Origin: Terriglobales bacterium
Lineage (GTDB): Bacteria > Acidobacteriota > Terriglobia > Terriglobales > Acidobacteriaceae
Length of the DNA: 64,000 nucleotides
Reading direction: 5' to 3'
NCBI GenBank assembly: GCA_035651655.1
Contig: DASRFG010000006.1
Span: forward strand, 101,501 to 165,500
Numbering within the stretch: the first letter of the stretch is position 1; the number at the start of each line of letters is the position of its first letter. Below, one piece after another: positions 36,882 to 45,364 of the stretch. The notes under the pieces were generated by a model, which ran no database searches, was not told the DNA's origin, and was given only the letters and a program-made list of their open reading frames with translations. The translations under genes were made by a program, and so were the position numbers.

Positions 36882-37643
36882 ATGGGTGTAGGCGTCGAAG
36901 TGCGGGACCTGAATGCCTGGTTCGGACAAAATCAAGCCCTGCATGACATCACCATGTCTATTGCTCCTAACCACGCCACTGCAATCATTGGGCCTTCCGG
37001 GTGTGGTAAATCCACGTTCATTCGTTGTTTAAACCGCATGCACGAAACCTTGCCTGATACTCGAGTATCAGGTCAGGTTCGTATTGGCGATATCAATGTG
37101 TACGGCAATGGAACCCCAGCCGTCCAAATACGCCGGCATGTGGGTATGGTTTTCCAAAAACCAAACCCATTTCCCACCATGTCAATTTATGACAATGTGG
37201 CGGCCGGCCTTAAGCTGAATGGATTCCGCAATGCCCGGCGGCTTGACGAGATCGTGGAGCGCTCTTTGCGCATGGCGGCACTCTGGGATGAAGTGAAAGA
37301 TCAGCTCAAGAAGCAGTCCGGGGCCAGCCTCTCCGGCGGGCAGCAACAGCGGCTCTGCATTGCGCGTGCGCTTGCTGTCGAACCTAATGTATTGTTGATG
37401 GACGAACCCGCCTCGGCGTTGGATCCTATTTCCACCGGCAAGGTAGAGGACCTTATATTTCAATTGAAAGAGAAGTACACCATAGTGATTGTCACCCACA
37501 ACATGCAGCAAGCCGCCCGAGTGGCGGAGTTTACGGGATTTTTCCTGTTAGGGCGACTCATCGAATTTGATAAGACGGAAAAAATCTTCACCAAACCTTC
37601 CGAGAAACGCACGGAAGACTACATCACAGGCAGGTTCGGCTAA
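36882..37643 (+). CDS. pstB: Phosphate ABC transporter ATP-binding protein
   Basis: Powers phosphate import by the PstSCAB complex. 253 residues: Walker [10 protein letters not shown] (37-45), Q-loop VFQKPNPFP, signature LSGGQQQR (150-157), Walker B LLMDEP (171-176) and switch His in VTHNM. The N-terminal ATPase and the characteristic [11 protein letters not shown] segment mark it as PstB rather than another importer. It overlaps phoU by 1 nt (TAATG). Confidence 0.97.
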   Translation: MGVGVEVRDLNAWFGQNQALHDITMSIAPNHATAIIGPSGCGKSTFIRCLNRMHETLPDTRVSGQVRIGDINVYGNGTPAVQIRRHVGMVFQKPNPFPTMSIYDNVAAGLKLNGFRNARRLDEIVERSLRMAALWDEVKDQLKKQSGASLSGGQQQRLCIARALAVEPNVLLMDEPASALDPISTGKVEDLIFQLKEKYTIVIVTHNMQQAARVAEFTGFFLLGRLIEFDKTEKIFTKPSEKRTEDYITGRFG

Positions 37644-38320
37644 TGCGGACCAAATTTCAGCAAGGGTTGGAAGAGTTACGGGAAAAGCTGCTCAAAATGG
37701 GAGGCTTGGCTGAACAGGCAGTGGAACGCGCCTGCCAGGCTTATCGCGAGCGCGATCTCGTCCTCTGCCGTCGTGTGCTGGAAGGTGAAGACCTGATCAA
37801 CATCGCCGAGCGCGAAATTGACGAGATTGCCCTCGACCTGCTCGCCATGCAACAGCCCATGGCGATTGACCTCCGCTTCATCCTGGCGGTGGTCAAGATT
37901 AATGCTGACCTTGAGCGCGTCGGCGACCAAGCCGTGAACATAGCGGAGAGAGTTATGGACATGGTTGACATGCCAGCGGCCGACTTGCCCGTGGACATTC
38001 CTCGTATGGCTTCCGCCGCGTCGGCTATGGTCCAGCGCTCGCTGGAATCGTTCATCGAAGGCAAGGCCGAACTGGCTCAGGCCGTCCTGGAAATGGACAA
38101 TGTTGTGGACCGCATGCGCGACGAGGCTTTCATTACCTTGGTCCGCACCATGAATGAAAATCCTACGGTCACGCGGCAAGCGCTCGATGCACTTCTCATC
38201 TCCAGAAATCTCGAGCGGGTGGCTGACCACGCCACCAATATTGCCGAAGACGTGATCTTCTGGGTGCGCGGGGCAGACGTACGGCACTCCTTCGGGACCG
38301 GCCACGTGACTGCCAGGTAG
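37643..38320 (+). CDS. phoU: Phosphate transport/signalling regulator
   Basis: Negative modulator of the Pst-PhoR signal that keeps the Pho regulon off under phosphate excess. 225 residues made of two PhoU three-helix bundles (about 15-105 and 118-210), including NADLERVGDQAVNIAER and SRNLERVADHATNIAEDVIFW, each with an acidic metal-cluster pattern. It is the last gene of pstCAB-phoU, with its start overlapping the pstB stop. No clear terminator follows. Confidence 0.96.
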   Translation: MRTKFQQGLEELREKLLKMGGLAEQAVERACQAYRERDLVLCRRVLEGEDLINIAEREIDEIALDLLAMQQPMAIDLRFILAVVKINADLERVGDQAVNIAERVMDMVDMPAADLPVDIPRMASAASAMVQRSLESFIEGKAELAQAVLEMDNVVDRMRDEAFITLVRTMNENPTVTRQALDALLISRNLERVADHATNIAEDVIFWVRGADVRHSFGTGHVTAR

Positions 38321-38444
38321 TGCGCTTTTTCAAAGTGTCCGGCCTTCACTTCGCTGAATCTAATCCAATAGCAAAATCATCTCTGGTACCAGCTTTCGGT
38401 GGGGTGAGGGCAGTGCTTCACTTCCGATGGGTGATCGGGTCTCT

Positions 38445-39743
38445 ATGACTGTTTGGATGGTTCGGTTTCTTTTTCTTATCGTCTTTCTGACGTTACTTTA
38501 CTTCTCACAGCGGTTCTGGATTGTACGGAGCCGGCGGCGCATCGCCCGGGTGCAGCACCCTAAGCTGCGGTTCGTTCTCCGCTGGTCATGGATCGGTGCG
38601 GTCTCGCTCTTCCTGCTGCTACTTGCCCAGAGGGTCGCGGGGATAGCGGGCTGGCCCTCTCCCCACCAGGAATACTATGCCTGGTCCTCAATCCTGCTGG
38701 CGCTGTGGTTGGGCGGGTCCATCGTTTCCTACCTGGCGGTGCAGGTTGTGCGCGGGGCGGGGAAGCTTTGGCGGATCGTAGCAGCAGCCTTGCGCCGGTT
38801 GGGACCTCGCAGCGCAAATGTGCCTGACTTGGTGGACGGCTCACGGCGGTATTTCCTCCGCACGGCTACGTTCGCGGCGGGGGCGCTGCCCTTTGCAGCC
38901 GCCGTTTACGGATTCGCGGCTGAGCGTTTCCGTTACACGGTGCGTCGAGTGGAGGTCCCAATCACGGGGCTTCCGCCTGCGCTCGATGGTCTCCGAATCG
39001 CCCAGCTCAGCGACATTCACATCAGCGACTATATGCCCCGCAGTGAGGTCGCTCGAGCTGTGGACCTGGCTAACCAACTTGACGCGGAACTGGTTGCGGT
39101 TACCGGCGATCTGCTGACAGGTCCCGGCGATCCCCTGGAGCAATGCGTAAAAGAACTGGGCCGTTTGCGCGCACCTCTGGGAGTGTGGGGGTGCAACGGC
39201 AATCACGAGATCTACGCCGACGCAGAAGATGCCGCTGAAGAACTGTTTCGGCAACACGGCATGCAGATGTTGCGCCAGCAGAATACAGAGCTCACCTGGC
39301 GTGGCATGAAGTTCAACTTGATCGGAGTGGACTATCAACGGCAACATTCGTGGTCGGGCGAGCGCCTGGAGATGTTGCGCGGAGTTGAGGCATTAATCCG
39401 GCGAGATATGCCCAACATTCTGCTGTCCCACAATCCCAATGCTTTCGATCGCGCCCGCGAACTGGGTATTGAATTGACACTTGCTGGACATACTCACGGC
39501 GGCCAAGTCAAAGTTGAAATCCTGGACCACCGCTTCACGCCCGCGCGGTTCATTACCGCTTACCCGGCCGGACTCTATCAGCGTTCCTTTGGAGCCGGCG
39601 CTGGGAAAACTGCCGACGCTTCGCCCCGCGATCCGGGCGGCCACGCCTCCTTATACGTGAACCGCGGCTTGGGGACCATCGGCATACCGGTTCGACTTGG
39701 TGTGCCACCCGAAATTACGTTGCTCACGTTGCGCCGAGCGTGA
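38445..39743 (+). CDS. Membrane-anchored metallophosphoesterase (YkuE/YaeI type)
   Basis: About 432 residues. The first 120 residues contain three or so hydrophobic segments (MVRFLFLIVFLTLLYF and following), so it is anchored in the membrane. The catalytic domain (about 165-410) has the dinuclear motifs in order: LRIAQLSDIHISDY, VAVTGDLL, GCNGNHE and LAGHTHGGQ. Relatives hydrolyse UDP-diacylglucosamine or other phosphodiesters, but the substrate here is unknown. The start could also be the ATG at 38427; neither has a strong Shine-Dalgarno. Its place after phoU may be coincidental. Confidence 0.9.
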   Translation: MTVWMVRFLFLIVFLTLLYFSQRFWIVRSRRRIARVQHPKLRFVLRWSWIGAVSLFLLLLAQRVAGIAGWPSPHQEYYAWSSILLALWLGGSIVSYLAVQVVRGAGKLWRIVAAALRRLGPRSANVPDLVDGSRRYFLRTATFAAGALPFAAAVYGFAAERFRYTVRRVEVPITGLPPALDGLRIAQLSDIHISDYMPRSEVARAVDLANQLDAELVAVTGDLLTGPGDPLEQCVKELGRLRAPLGVWGCNGNHEIYADAEDAAEELFRQHGMQMLRQQNTELTWRGMKFNLIGVDYQRQHSWSGERLEMLRGVEALIRRDMPNILLSHNPNAFDRARELGIELTLAGHTHGGQVKVEILDHRFTPARFITAYPAGLYQRSFGAGAGKTADASPRDPGGHASLYVNRGLGTIGIPVRLGVPPEITLLTLRRA

Positions 39744-39840
39744 ACCGGTAACGTCCAGGGCCCTTGTTCAAGCGCAAGTTTCGGATAGATAGATCTTCAT
39801 GCGAACTTTACCGTAGGTGAGTAAAGAATGGCCGGCTGAG

Positions 39841-40524
39841 ATGACGCATCCACTCGACAACGTCATATGGAGAGCACTCACCACCAGGCAGGCAAAATTT
39901 GCTGAAGCTGGCGACTATGCGCGGAGATTTCCCACCGACATCACCTCTCTTGCCGCTGTGTCATCGCTGACGGCAGAAGGTTACGAGTCCTTAGCATCTT
40001 TGCCCTCAGCCAAAACACCCTCCGCCCTCTTTCTTGAAAGTCCCCAGGAGCCCCCCAGAGAGTGGCGAGTCATAGAAAGTACGCCACTATTGCAAATGGC
40101 GTGTGAAAACGGGGTCCGCCAAACAAAAAAGCTCGACTTCATTGAGCTGACAGCGGCAGATGCGCCTGAGATGCTGGCTCTTGCCAGGTTAACCAAGCCC
40201 GGGCCGTTCGGCCTTCGTACCCACGAATTGGGCGACTATATCGGGATCCGCGATTCCGGAAAGCTGGTCGCGATGGCAGGCGAGCGGCTGCGAATTCCCG
40301 GGTACACCGAGGTGAGTGCCGTATGCACCCATCCCGATTACCTCGGACATGGATATGCCACCGCACTCATGGCTATTTTGATGGAGCGAATTCACCACCG
40401 CGGCGAAATTCCGTTTCTGCATGTGCGTCCAGGAAATCTGCGGGCGGTCGAGCTATACAAGCGTCTGGGCTTCAGAGACAGGCGACTACTGCATCTTTCT
40501 GTGATTCAAAATTGCACAGACTAA
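39841..40524 (+). CDS. GNAT-family N-acetyltransferase (FR47-like)
   Basis: About 227 residues. The C-terminal half is a GNAT fold with the acetyl-CoA site in VCTHPDYLGHGYATALM (about 163-180) and the RAVELYKRLGFRDRR strand at the end. The N-terminal half (HPLDNVIWRALTTRQ) is a degenerate second domain as in FR47-type enzymes. The start may be the ATG at 39841 or a GTG at 39817. The substrate is unknown; small amines or protein N-termini are usual. It overlaps the following oxygenase gene by 13 nt. Confidence 0.86.
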   Translation: MTHPLDNVIWRALTTRQAKFAEAGDYARRFPTDITSLAAVSSLTAEGYESLASLPSAKTPSALFLESPQEPPREWRVIESTPLLQMACENGVRQTKKLDFIELTAADAPEMLALARLTKPGPFGLRTHELGDYIGIRDSGKLVAMAGERLRIPGYTEVSAVCTHPDYLGHGYATALMAILMERIHHRGEIPFLHVRPGNLRAVELYKRLGFRDRRLLHLSVIQNCTD

Positions 40525-41258
40525 CCTTAAGCAAAGCGTCGTCCATAAGCGGAACCGCCGCGGACCGCATCGCGGGACTGGATTGGCCAGCGGTGCGGGA
40601 CGACCTGTGGAATTTTGGCTACGCCCGACTGGGAAAAGTCCTGAGACAGACGGAATGCGAGGAACTGCGCTCCCTCTATTTGCATCCCGAGCTTTTTCGC
40701 AGCCGAATTGACATGGCACGCTATCGCTTTGGCCGCGGCGAATACCAGTATTTTGCGTATCCGCTCCCCACTTTGGTGGCGGAGCTTCGCGAGCTCCTTT
40801 ATCCGAAGCTGGTCGGTACAGCAAACGAGTGGATGGCCGCGCTTGCGCTACCCGCTAAATTCCCCAACACTTTGCCTAGCTTCCTTAAGCAGTGTCACGC
40901 TCATGGTCAGACCCGCCCGACTCCGCTGCTACTTCGCTATCGCGCAGGAGATTTTAATTGTTTGCATCAGGACGTCTACGGCGAGATCGTATTTCCCTTC
41001 CAGGTGATTTTCGGATTGAGCCAGCCGGAAGTCGAATTCACGGGAGGCGAACTGTTGCTGGTGGAACAACGGCCGCGCGCGCAGTCCGTCGGCCACGCAG
41101 TTCGTCTGCTGCAGGGCGATGCGGTTGTCATAAGCACGCGATACCGTCCGGCAAAGGGATCTCGTGGTCACTACCGTACCAACTTCCGCCACGGCGTGAG
41201 CCCGATTCTGAGCGGTGAGCGCTACACTTTGGGCGTGATCTTTCATGATGCACAGTAG
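40512..41258 (+). CDS. Fe(II)/2-oxoglutarate dioxygenase (COG3826, BesD/HalD-like)
   Basis: About 248 residues. The double-stranded beta-helix shows the metal triad: LHQD (HxD), and a distal His in FRHGVSPI with the 2OG-binding Arg in GERYTLG. The MARYRFGRGEYQYF and PLLLRYRAGDFN segments match the group that contains lysine halogenases BesD/HalD. Those carry Gly instead of the Asp; here Asp is kept, so hydroxylation rather than halogenation is expected. The start TTG 40512 overlaps the GNAT stop, suggesting coupled expression and perhaps a shared substrate. The exact start is uncertain because no Shine-Dalgarno is visible. Confidence 0.8.
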   Translation: MHRLTLSKASSISGTAADRIAGLDWPAVRDDLWNFGYARLGKVLRQTECEELRSLYLHPELFRSRIDMARYRFGRGEYQYFAYPLPTLVAELRELLYPKLVGTANEWMAALALPAKFPNTLPSFLKQCHAHGQTRPTPLLLRYRAGDFNCLHQDVYGEIVFPFQVIFGLSQPEVEFTGGELLLVEQRPRAQSVGHAVRLLQGDAVVISTRYRPAKGSRGHYRTNFRHGVSPILSGERYTLGVIFHDAQ

Positions 41259-41755
41259 AAATAGTCCTGCATCGCCCCGGTGTCGCTGTGGAATCTCTTG
41301 TGGAAAATGAAGGAAAACAGGATGGTCACTCTTGATAAACGAATATTTGGCAATGGCTTAGAGGCAAAGCTCCAGACGTGGCGCTCTCTTCTTAGTTGCA
41401 CCAATATCCGGCATTGACAATTCGTGGCGAAACGCTTAACTTCCATCCCGTCGATGGCTGAAAGGGTTGATTGACGCAAGTCAGTCAGTCCGAAGTAGGC
41501 TGGGTGATCAGCTTGGTGGGGAAACTCACTGGGCGACCAAACCCGAAAAAACCAACAACTCTGCGAGGAGCGTTGGGGTTTGGAACTGCGAAAGCAGTGG
41601 TCGCATCAGGGGCTGTGACGGTGCATGTTTCCACGCTGTCAGCTTTCTCGCAAATAGCTGGCGGCTAGAGCATAACCAATGTCGCAGCCCTTTTAATTTT
41701 CTCTCCCTCCGTTCCTCTTAGTAAATTCCTGAGCGCAACCGACCGGTCCTGAAGA
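41259..41755. other. 497-bp intergenic region with a structured palindrome
   Basis: I see no gene here that I can support; two short overlapping frames (41467-41721 and 41471-41668) have no protein-like features. At 41537-41583, CCAAACCC pairs with GGGTTTGG, with inner stems CAAC/GTTG and CTC/GAG, giving a compact hairpin that could be an RNA element or a remnant. Confidence 0.4.
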
Positions 41756-42697
41756 TCATTGTCCCGTTGCCTTTGCCGAATTAGTCTTGTCGAGCGCGGC
41801 TCGTATCCCGTGTGCCAGTTTCACGGCATCCGCATTCGCCCAATAGTGTATGAAGAACAACCGCGGATTCTCGTTCAGCATGTGATTGTGTACCGCATTG
41901 ACTGCAATGCCGTTTTCACGCAACGCCCTGATCACCGGATTGACTTCGCTGGCGATTAACACGAAATCTCCAGTGATTGCAGCCTTGCCGCCGCCGGTCG
42001 GCTGAAAGTTGATTGCCGTCGCCACCCCCATTGATGGCGGCACTTCCATGTCGCTGTCTGTTATCTTTTCGGACCGTGGAACCTCAATTTTGTAGATGCC
42101 ATTGTCGTTCTTGCCCTTTCGCCCCAGAGCTTCATCAATCCCGGCAGTGTCAATGTCCAGCTTTGGCGGGCTTGATGGGGGATTTCCTTCAGCGGGAGTC
42201 TTGGTCAGCGCAAGCGCATCATGCAGCGCCCTGGCCAGCTTCACTGCATCGCCGCGGCCAGCAATGTGCATGTACATGACGCGTGGCGATTCACCGAGCA
42301 GGTGGTTGTGCAATGCGGTTTGTTCGATGCCCTCCTGCTGCAGCTTCAGCATTACTGGTTCAACTTCATCGGTTGTCAGCACCAGGTCGCCCATCACCAT
42401 CGCTTCTTCACCCATTTTTTTGAATGCGGCCCACGAACCAAGCGCCAGCCCCGGCTTCACCTGAACTCCGTTCACTGTGACTTGCAGGTCTTTACGAGGC
42501 ATTCCGAATTTAAAGACATCACCCGGCTGGAGCTTGCCGGAGCGGCCCATAGCATCTTCCACCGGTTTCCAGTCGGATTTCTCATTTGTTGCCTGCCCCA
42601 AGAACTGTGCGCTGCCCAACGTTAAAAGGACGACGAGGGTTATTGTCGGGATGAGAAAAGAGTTTACGTGCCGTGTTGTTTCGTCTGCAGTCTTCAT
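41756..42697 (-). CDS. DUF1259 protein (LppY/LpqO family), two repeats
   Basis: About 313 residues with an N-terminal hydrophobic segment (SFLIPTITLVVLLTLGSAQFL), so it is probably exported or anchored. Two tandem DUF1259 copies occupy about 45-170 and 190-310; each ends in the same pattern (TALHNHLLGESPRVMYMH, and VHNHMLNENPRLFFIH). The function is unknown; the family is found in mycobacteria and environmental bacteria. The start ATG 42697 has a good Shine-Dalgarno (AAGGAA) upstream. It follows the two ChrB genes on the same strand, and this neighbourhood may be functional. Confidence 0.87.
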   Translation of the reverse strand: MKTADETTRHVNSFLIPTITLVVLLTLGSAQFLGQATNEKSDWKPVEDAMGRSGKLQPGDVFKFGMPRKDLQVTVNGVQVKPGLALGSWAAFKKMGEEAMVMGDLVLTTDEVEPVMLKLQQEGIEQTALHNHLLGESPRVMYMHIAGRGDAVKLARALHDALALTKTPAEGNPPSSPPKLDIDTAGIDEALGRKGKNDNGIYKIEVPRSEKITDSDMEVPPSMGVATAINFQPTGGGKAAITGDFVLIASEVNPVIRALRENGIAVNAVHNHMLNENPRLFFIHYWANADAVKLAHGIRAALDKTNSAKATGQ

Positions 42698-42726
42698 AAG
42701 AAGTTCCTTCCTGGTGCTTGTGCTGG

Positions 42727-43194
42727 TTACCAGTAGCGCACCCACAAATCGGGCACGCTCCTTTTCACGCGTTGTTCATACTCAAAGAGCGCGTCGTACA
42801 TGGGAAACATCTTAGCCAGTCGTTCATGATCTGGGATGCCCAGCGCCGCGAAACCGTGGGCGATTGCCTTTAAGCCTGTACCTTCTTTCGCCACGTGCTC
42901 CTGGCCGCGCACATCTGCGGCCCGAACAATGAGCGCAAGCCGTGCCAGTCCCGGATCACGCAGCTTGTAGTCAGAAAGAATGGCTTCGAAGGTGCAACAT
43001 TTCCCCCGATGGTTCAGCGGGACCTCTTTGATTCTGGGAGCGTCGAAAGCCGTCGCCTGCTCGCGTTGCGCTGCCTCCAGCAGACGTTCCTCGCTAACGA
43101 ATAAAAACTCAGCCTGGGGATCAATGAATCGCCGGATGAGCCACGGGCATGCCACACGATCTACCTTTACGTTGGCTCGGGTTATCCATTTCAT
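42727..43194 (-). CDS. ChrB C-terminal domain protein (chromate-resistance related)
   Basis: 155 residues forming a single ChrB_C domain: WITRANVKVDRVACPWLIRRFIDP at the N-terminus, a region with Cys and His (NHRGKCCTFEAIL), then ALIVRAADVRG. It is homologous to the C-terminal half of the next gene. Full-length ChrB is a chromate-responsive regulator in other bacteria, but the isolated domain has no known role. It overlaps the upstream chrB gene by 4 nt (ATGA), indicating coupling. No chrA chromate exporter is visible in the window. Confidence 0.85.
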   Translation of the reverse strand: MKWITRANVKVDRVACPWLIRRFIDPQAEFLFVSEERLLEAAQREQATAFDAPRIKEVPLNHRGKCCTFEAILSDYKLRDPGLARLALIVRAADVRGQEHVAKEGTGLKAIAHGFAALGIPDHERLAKMFPMYDALFEYEQRVKRSVPDLWVRYW

Positions 43195-44120
43195 CGCATC
43201 CTCCCCGTCTCAGACATTGATTGATAGAGACCTTCGATCAGGTCCATGCCCCTTTGAAGCAATGTCTCGTCAGAAATCCCTTGCTGCGCCCATCCGATGA
43301 GGGTGCGATCCAGCCCCACAGCCTCCACCCGCCCAAATTTCTCATCTCCTATGTCAGCGTCATGAATCATTTCTGCTATGACCGCAATTCGGCGACCGCG
43401 TATTGCGAATTGCCTCCGCAGTGTCTCGAAGCTGCAGTCGTCGCCGCGATGGCCGAATCCTTCGGTCCCAAACATGTCAAACGGGATGGCCTCGGGGTGC
43501 TGTTCGGGAGTGGCGCCGAACACAAACTTTGCATTGGGATCAATGAAGCGCCGAATGAGCCAGGCAGATGAAACTCGGTCGATGCCGGGGCGTGGCCGAG
43601 TCATCCAGGTTCGGTTCGAGTATTTCTTCCTGGAAGAAACCTGTTGTTTCTTCGGTTCCGCAACTTTGTAAACATCGTCGCGACGGCCAAATGCCGCCTC
43701 CACTCGGGCGCGCAGCGGGCTGTTGAAGAAATCAATTTCTACGATGTCCTGAAAACGTTTACGAAGACGTGACAGCTTGCTCACCGACTGTCGCGGCTTG
43801 CGGAGTTTCCTCAATACCAGTTCGTAGTCACGGGAACGCGCCTCTGTGAAGAGTTGCGCGAGCTTCTTGTCGGGGAGATCGCCAATCGACTGTGCCTGCA
43901 CTACCGACGCCTGTCCCTTGTATTTGCGAATGGCAGCAGTAAGCCATTCGAACCGCTCTCGGTTAGCTGGGGTATTCGGGAGTACGTAGCCGGCCGTCAG
44001 CATGGGAAGTGCCCCATAGCGCCTAAGCTTTCTCCAGATGTCCACCCTGCCGCTCGCTTGTCGCACGGGAAGCTTGAATACGAGCAATAGCCAGGGCGCG
44101 CGGGTTTCGTCCGCAAGCAT
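43191..44120 (-). CDS. chrB: ChrB-family protein (N- plus C-terminal domains)
   Basis: About 309 residues with a ChrB_N domain (about 5-150, APWLLLVFKLP, then WRKLRRYGALPML) joined to a ChrB_C domain (about 170-305: RPGIDRVSSAWLIRRFIDP, HRGDDCSFETL, EMIHDADIG). ChrB regulates chromate-efflux genes in other bacteria. The start is set at the second ATG (44120) because a strong promoter with -10 TATAAT covers the first one (44126). A leaderless message is therefore likely. The next gene repeats the C-terminal domain; a DUF1259 gene follows. Confidence 0.85.
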   Translation of the reverse strand: MLADETRAPWLLLVFKLPVRQASGRVDIWRKLRRYGALPMLTAGYVLPNTPANRERFEWLTAAIRKYKGQASVVQAQSIGDLPDKKLAQLFTEARSRDYELVLRKLRKPRQSVSKLSRLRKRFQDIVEIDFFNSPLRARVEAAFGRRDDVYKVAEPKKQQVSSRKKYSNRTWMTRPRPGIDRVSSAWLIRRFIDPNAKFVFGATPEQHPEAIPFDMFGTEGFGHRGDDCSFETLRRQFAIRGRRIAVIAEMIHDADIGDEKFGRVEAVGLDRTLIGWAQQGISDETLLQRGMDLIEGLYQSMSETGRMR

Positions 44121-44124
44121 CGGC

Positions 44125-44152
44125 ATTATAATACATGATATACGTATAACAA
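44125..44152 (-). promoter_or_regulatory. chrB promoter with palindrome in the spacer
   Basis: On the minus strand, -35 TTGTTA (44147-44152) and a perfect -10 TATAAT (44125-44130) are 16 nt apart. The spacer contains the perfect palindrome TATACGTATA (44139-44148), a likely operator, possibly for ChrB itself. The -10 covers the upstream ATG, favouring a start at 44120. Confidence 0.55.
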
Positions 44153-44312
44153 CAATGCCGGAGAGGGAAGGGGGAGTGGGGCCACGATCTCGCCGTACCG
44201 GTGAGCGATGCGGCTCTCCAGGACGCCTTTGAAGCGAGCCAAAATCGCCGTAAGGCAACAGCTCAGCAGTTGAACTGAGAGGATGATGGTAAACTGTTGC
44301 TGGCACGTCGCC

Positions 44313-44405
44313 GGAGAGGTGGCCGAGTGGCTGAAGGCGGCGGTTTGCTAAACCGTTATAGGGTCAAAAGCTCTATCGGGGGTTCGAATCCCCCCCTCTC
44401 CGCCA
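44313..44405 (+). tRNA. tRNA-Ser(GCT)
   Basis: A complete class II tRNA. The acceptor stem GGAGAGG (44313-44319) pairs with CCTCTCC (44395-44401); discriminator G and encoded CCA follow. The D arm GGCCGAGTGGCTGAAGGC, anticodon GCT at 44347-44349 (TTTGCTAAA loop), a long variable arm and GGTTCGAATCC T arm are all present. It reads AGC/AGU. It is directly followed by an oxidase gene remnant. Confidence 0.97.
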
Positions 44406-44492
44406 GTTCTTCTAAGTTGTACGGCTATGGCCCGTTTACCGGCGTCGCCTGTGACCTTCCTTACATGATCTGCGTTGGCTTGCGACTTTCAG

Positions 44493-44570
44493 GCGCCGGG
44501 GGCGGTCTTCCCGCTCTTCGCGGCCTTCTACTACTGGTTCCCTAAAATCATCGGCCGGATGCTGTGTGAA
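44493..44570 (+). pseudogene. Cytochrome c oxidase subunit I fragment (ctaD remnant)
   Basis: In the frame beginning GCG at 44493, the 26 codons read PGAVFPLFAAFYYWFPKIIG and then RMLCE, which matches the membrane segment just after HFHYVLIGG in heme-copper oxidase subunit I. The sequence before it seems to keep TTTCA of the HFH codons but lost the next few residues, and the similarity stops after RMLCE. There is no start and the frame runs to a stop 21 nt later. It is a decayed piece, not a functional gene, and lies 90 bp after tRNA-Ser. The rest of 44406-44732 shows nothing I can support. Confidence 0.75.
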
Positions 44571-44732
44571 ACCCTTTTCAGCACGGACTGATATGCCATA
44601 AATATTATCGTCTCTCATGATCTTCCCAGGTCTTGTTCCGAAAACTAACGACCTTCTACTGTTGTGTTGTGTTTCAATACCCCTTGTCTGCGGGCTCGGC
44701 CCAACTGCTGCTTTAGTCCGCCAGCCGAAGTG

Positions 44733-45173
44733 CTAGCTCGCCGTCCCTCCCAAGGGAAGCCGTACGCCTTTGGTGACAATTGAGGTTTTCTTCTCCCGCC
44801 AGGTTGTGCTCTGTTGTCCTGCCACAAGAGCCTCAATACACTCCAATAGTTCCGCCGTATTCATAGGCTTTATCAATAGGTTATCTGCGCCCTGTTCCTT
44901 CCAATCCCTGCCAAGATCGGGGCAAGCGGTCAGAATTGCAACCGCGGGACGGTGACTCTGTTCTCTGGCGAACCGTACCACGTCAAAGCCGGCGTTTTCA
45001 TGCTCCATTTTCAGATCAGTGATAACCAAGTCATACGTCTCAGCTCCGAGTCTGACCTTGGCTTCAGCAGAGGAGGCAGCGGTGACGACCTCGAAGCCGT
45101 TCATCTCCAAAATCGCTTTTAGTGTCAGCAGAATTGCAAGCTCATCATCCACGAGCAGTATTCGCCGGCTCAT
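44733..45173 (-). CDS. Stand-alone receiver protein
   Basis: About 146 residues: receiver with RILLVDDELAI, phospho-acceptor Asp in LVITDLKME, Thr in ILTACPD and Lys in LIKPMNTAELL; about 20 residues of tail with no output domain. The motif TDLKMEhENAGFDV matches TDLNMEKEDIGLDV in the receiver at 11020, marking a paralogous pair in one 64-kb window. The start is ATG 45173 with GAGG 6 nt upstream; a longer frame to 45296 is not needed. It is divergent from the ECF sigma gene. Confidence 0.88.
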   Translation of the reverse strand: MSRRILLVDDELAILLTLKAILEMNGFEVVTAASSAEAKVRLGAETYDLVITDLKMEHENAGFDVVRFAREQSHRPAVAILTACPDLGRDWKEQGADNLLIKPMNTAELLECIEALVAGQQSTTWREKKTSIVTKGVRLPLGGTAS

Positions 45174-45364
45174 GAGGGACCTCTGCACCCTTGGGTGTTC
45201 CTCGATGGGCGTCGGCAGCGGCTGGCCGACGATGTGGGAACGGATGTCTGGCAGGAAGGACCTGGCCCAATCATCATTTGTCCTGAATAACGTCAAAGAT
45301 CAGCTTTGGGATTTGTACCCAGCACACAATAATCATTCGTCCCCCGGGTCAAGATTCGTACTTG

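Noticed and set aside
37676..38305. 209-codon minus-strand frame inside phoU
   Set aside because: Shadow of the phoU coding strand with no recognisable domain.
41467..41721. Small genes of 84 and 65 codons in the 41.3-41.7 kb gap
   Set aside because: Overlapping frames with no Shine-Dalgarno, no protein-like composition, and they cross the nested palindrome.
44406..44618. Short minus-strand frame after tRNA-Ser
   Set aside because: It is antisense to the oxidase remnant and has no features of a protein.
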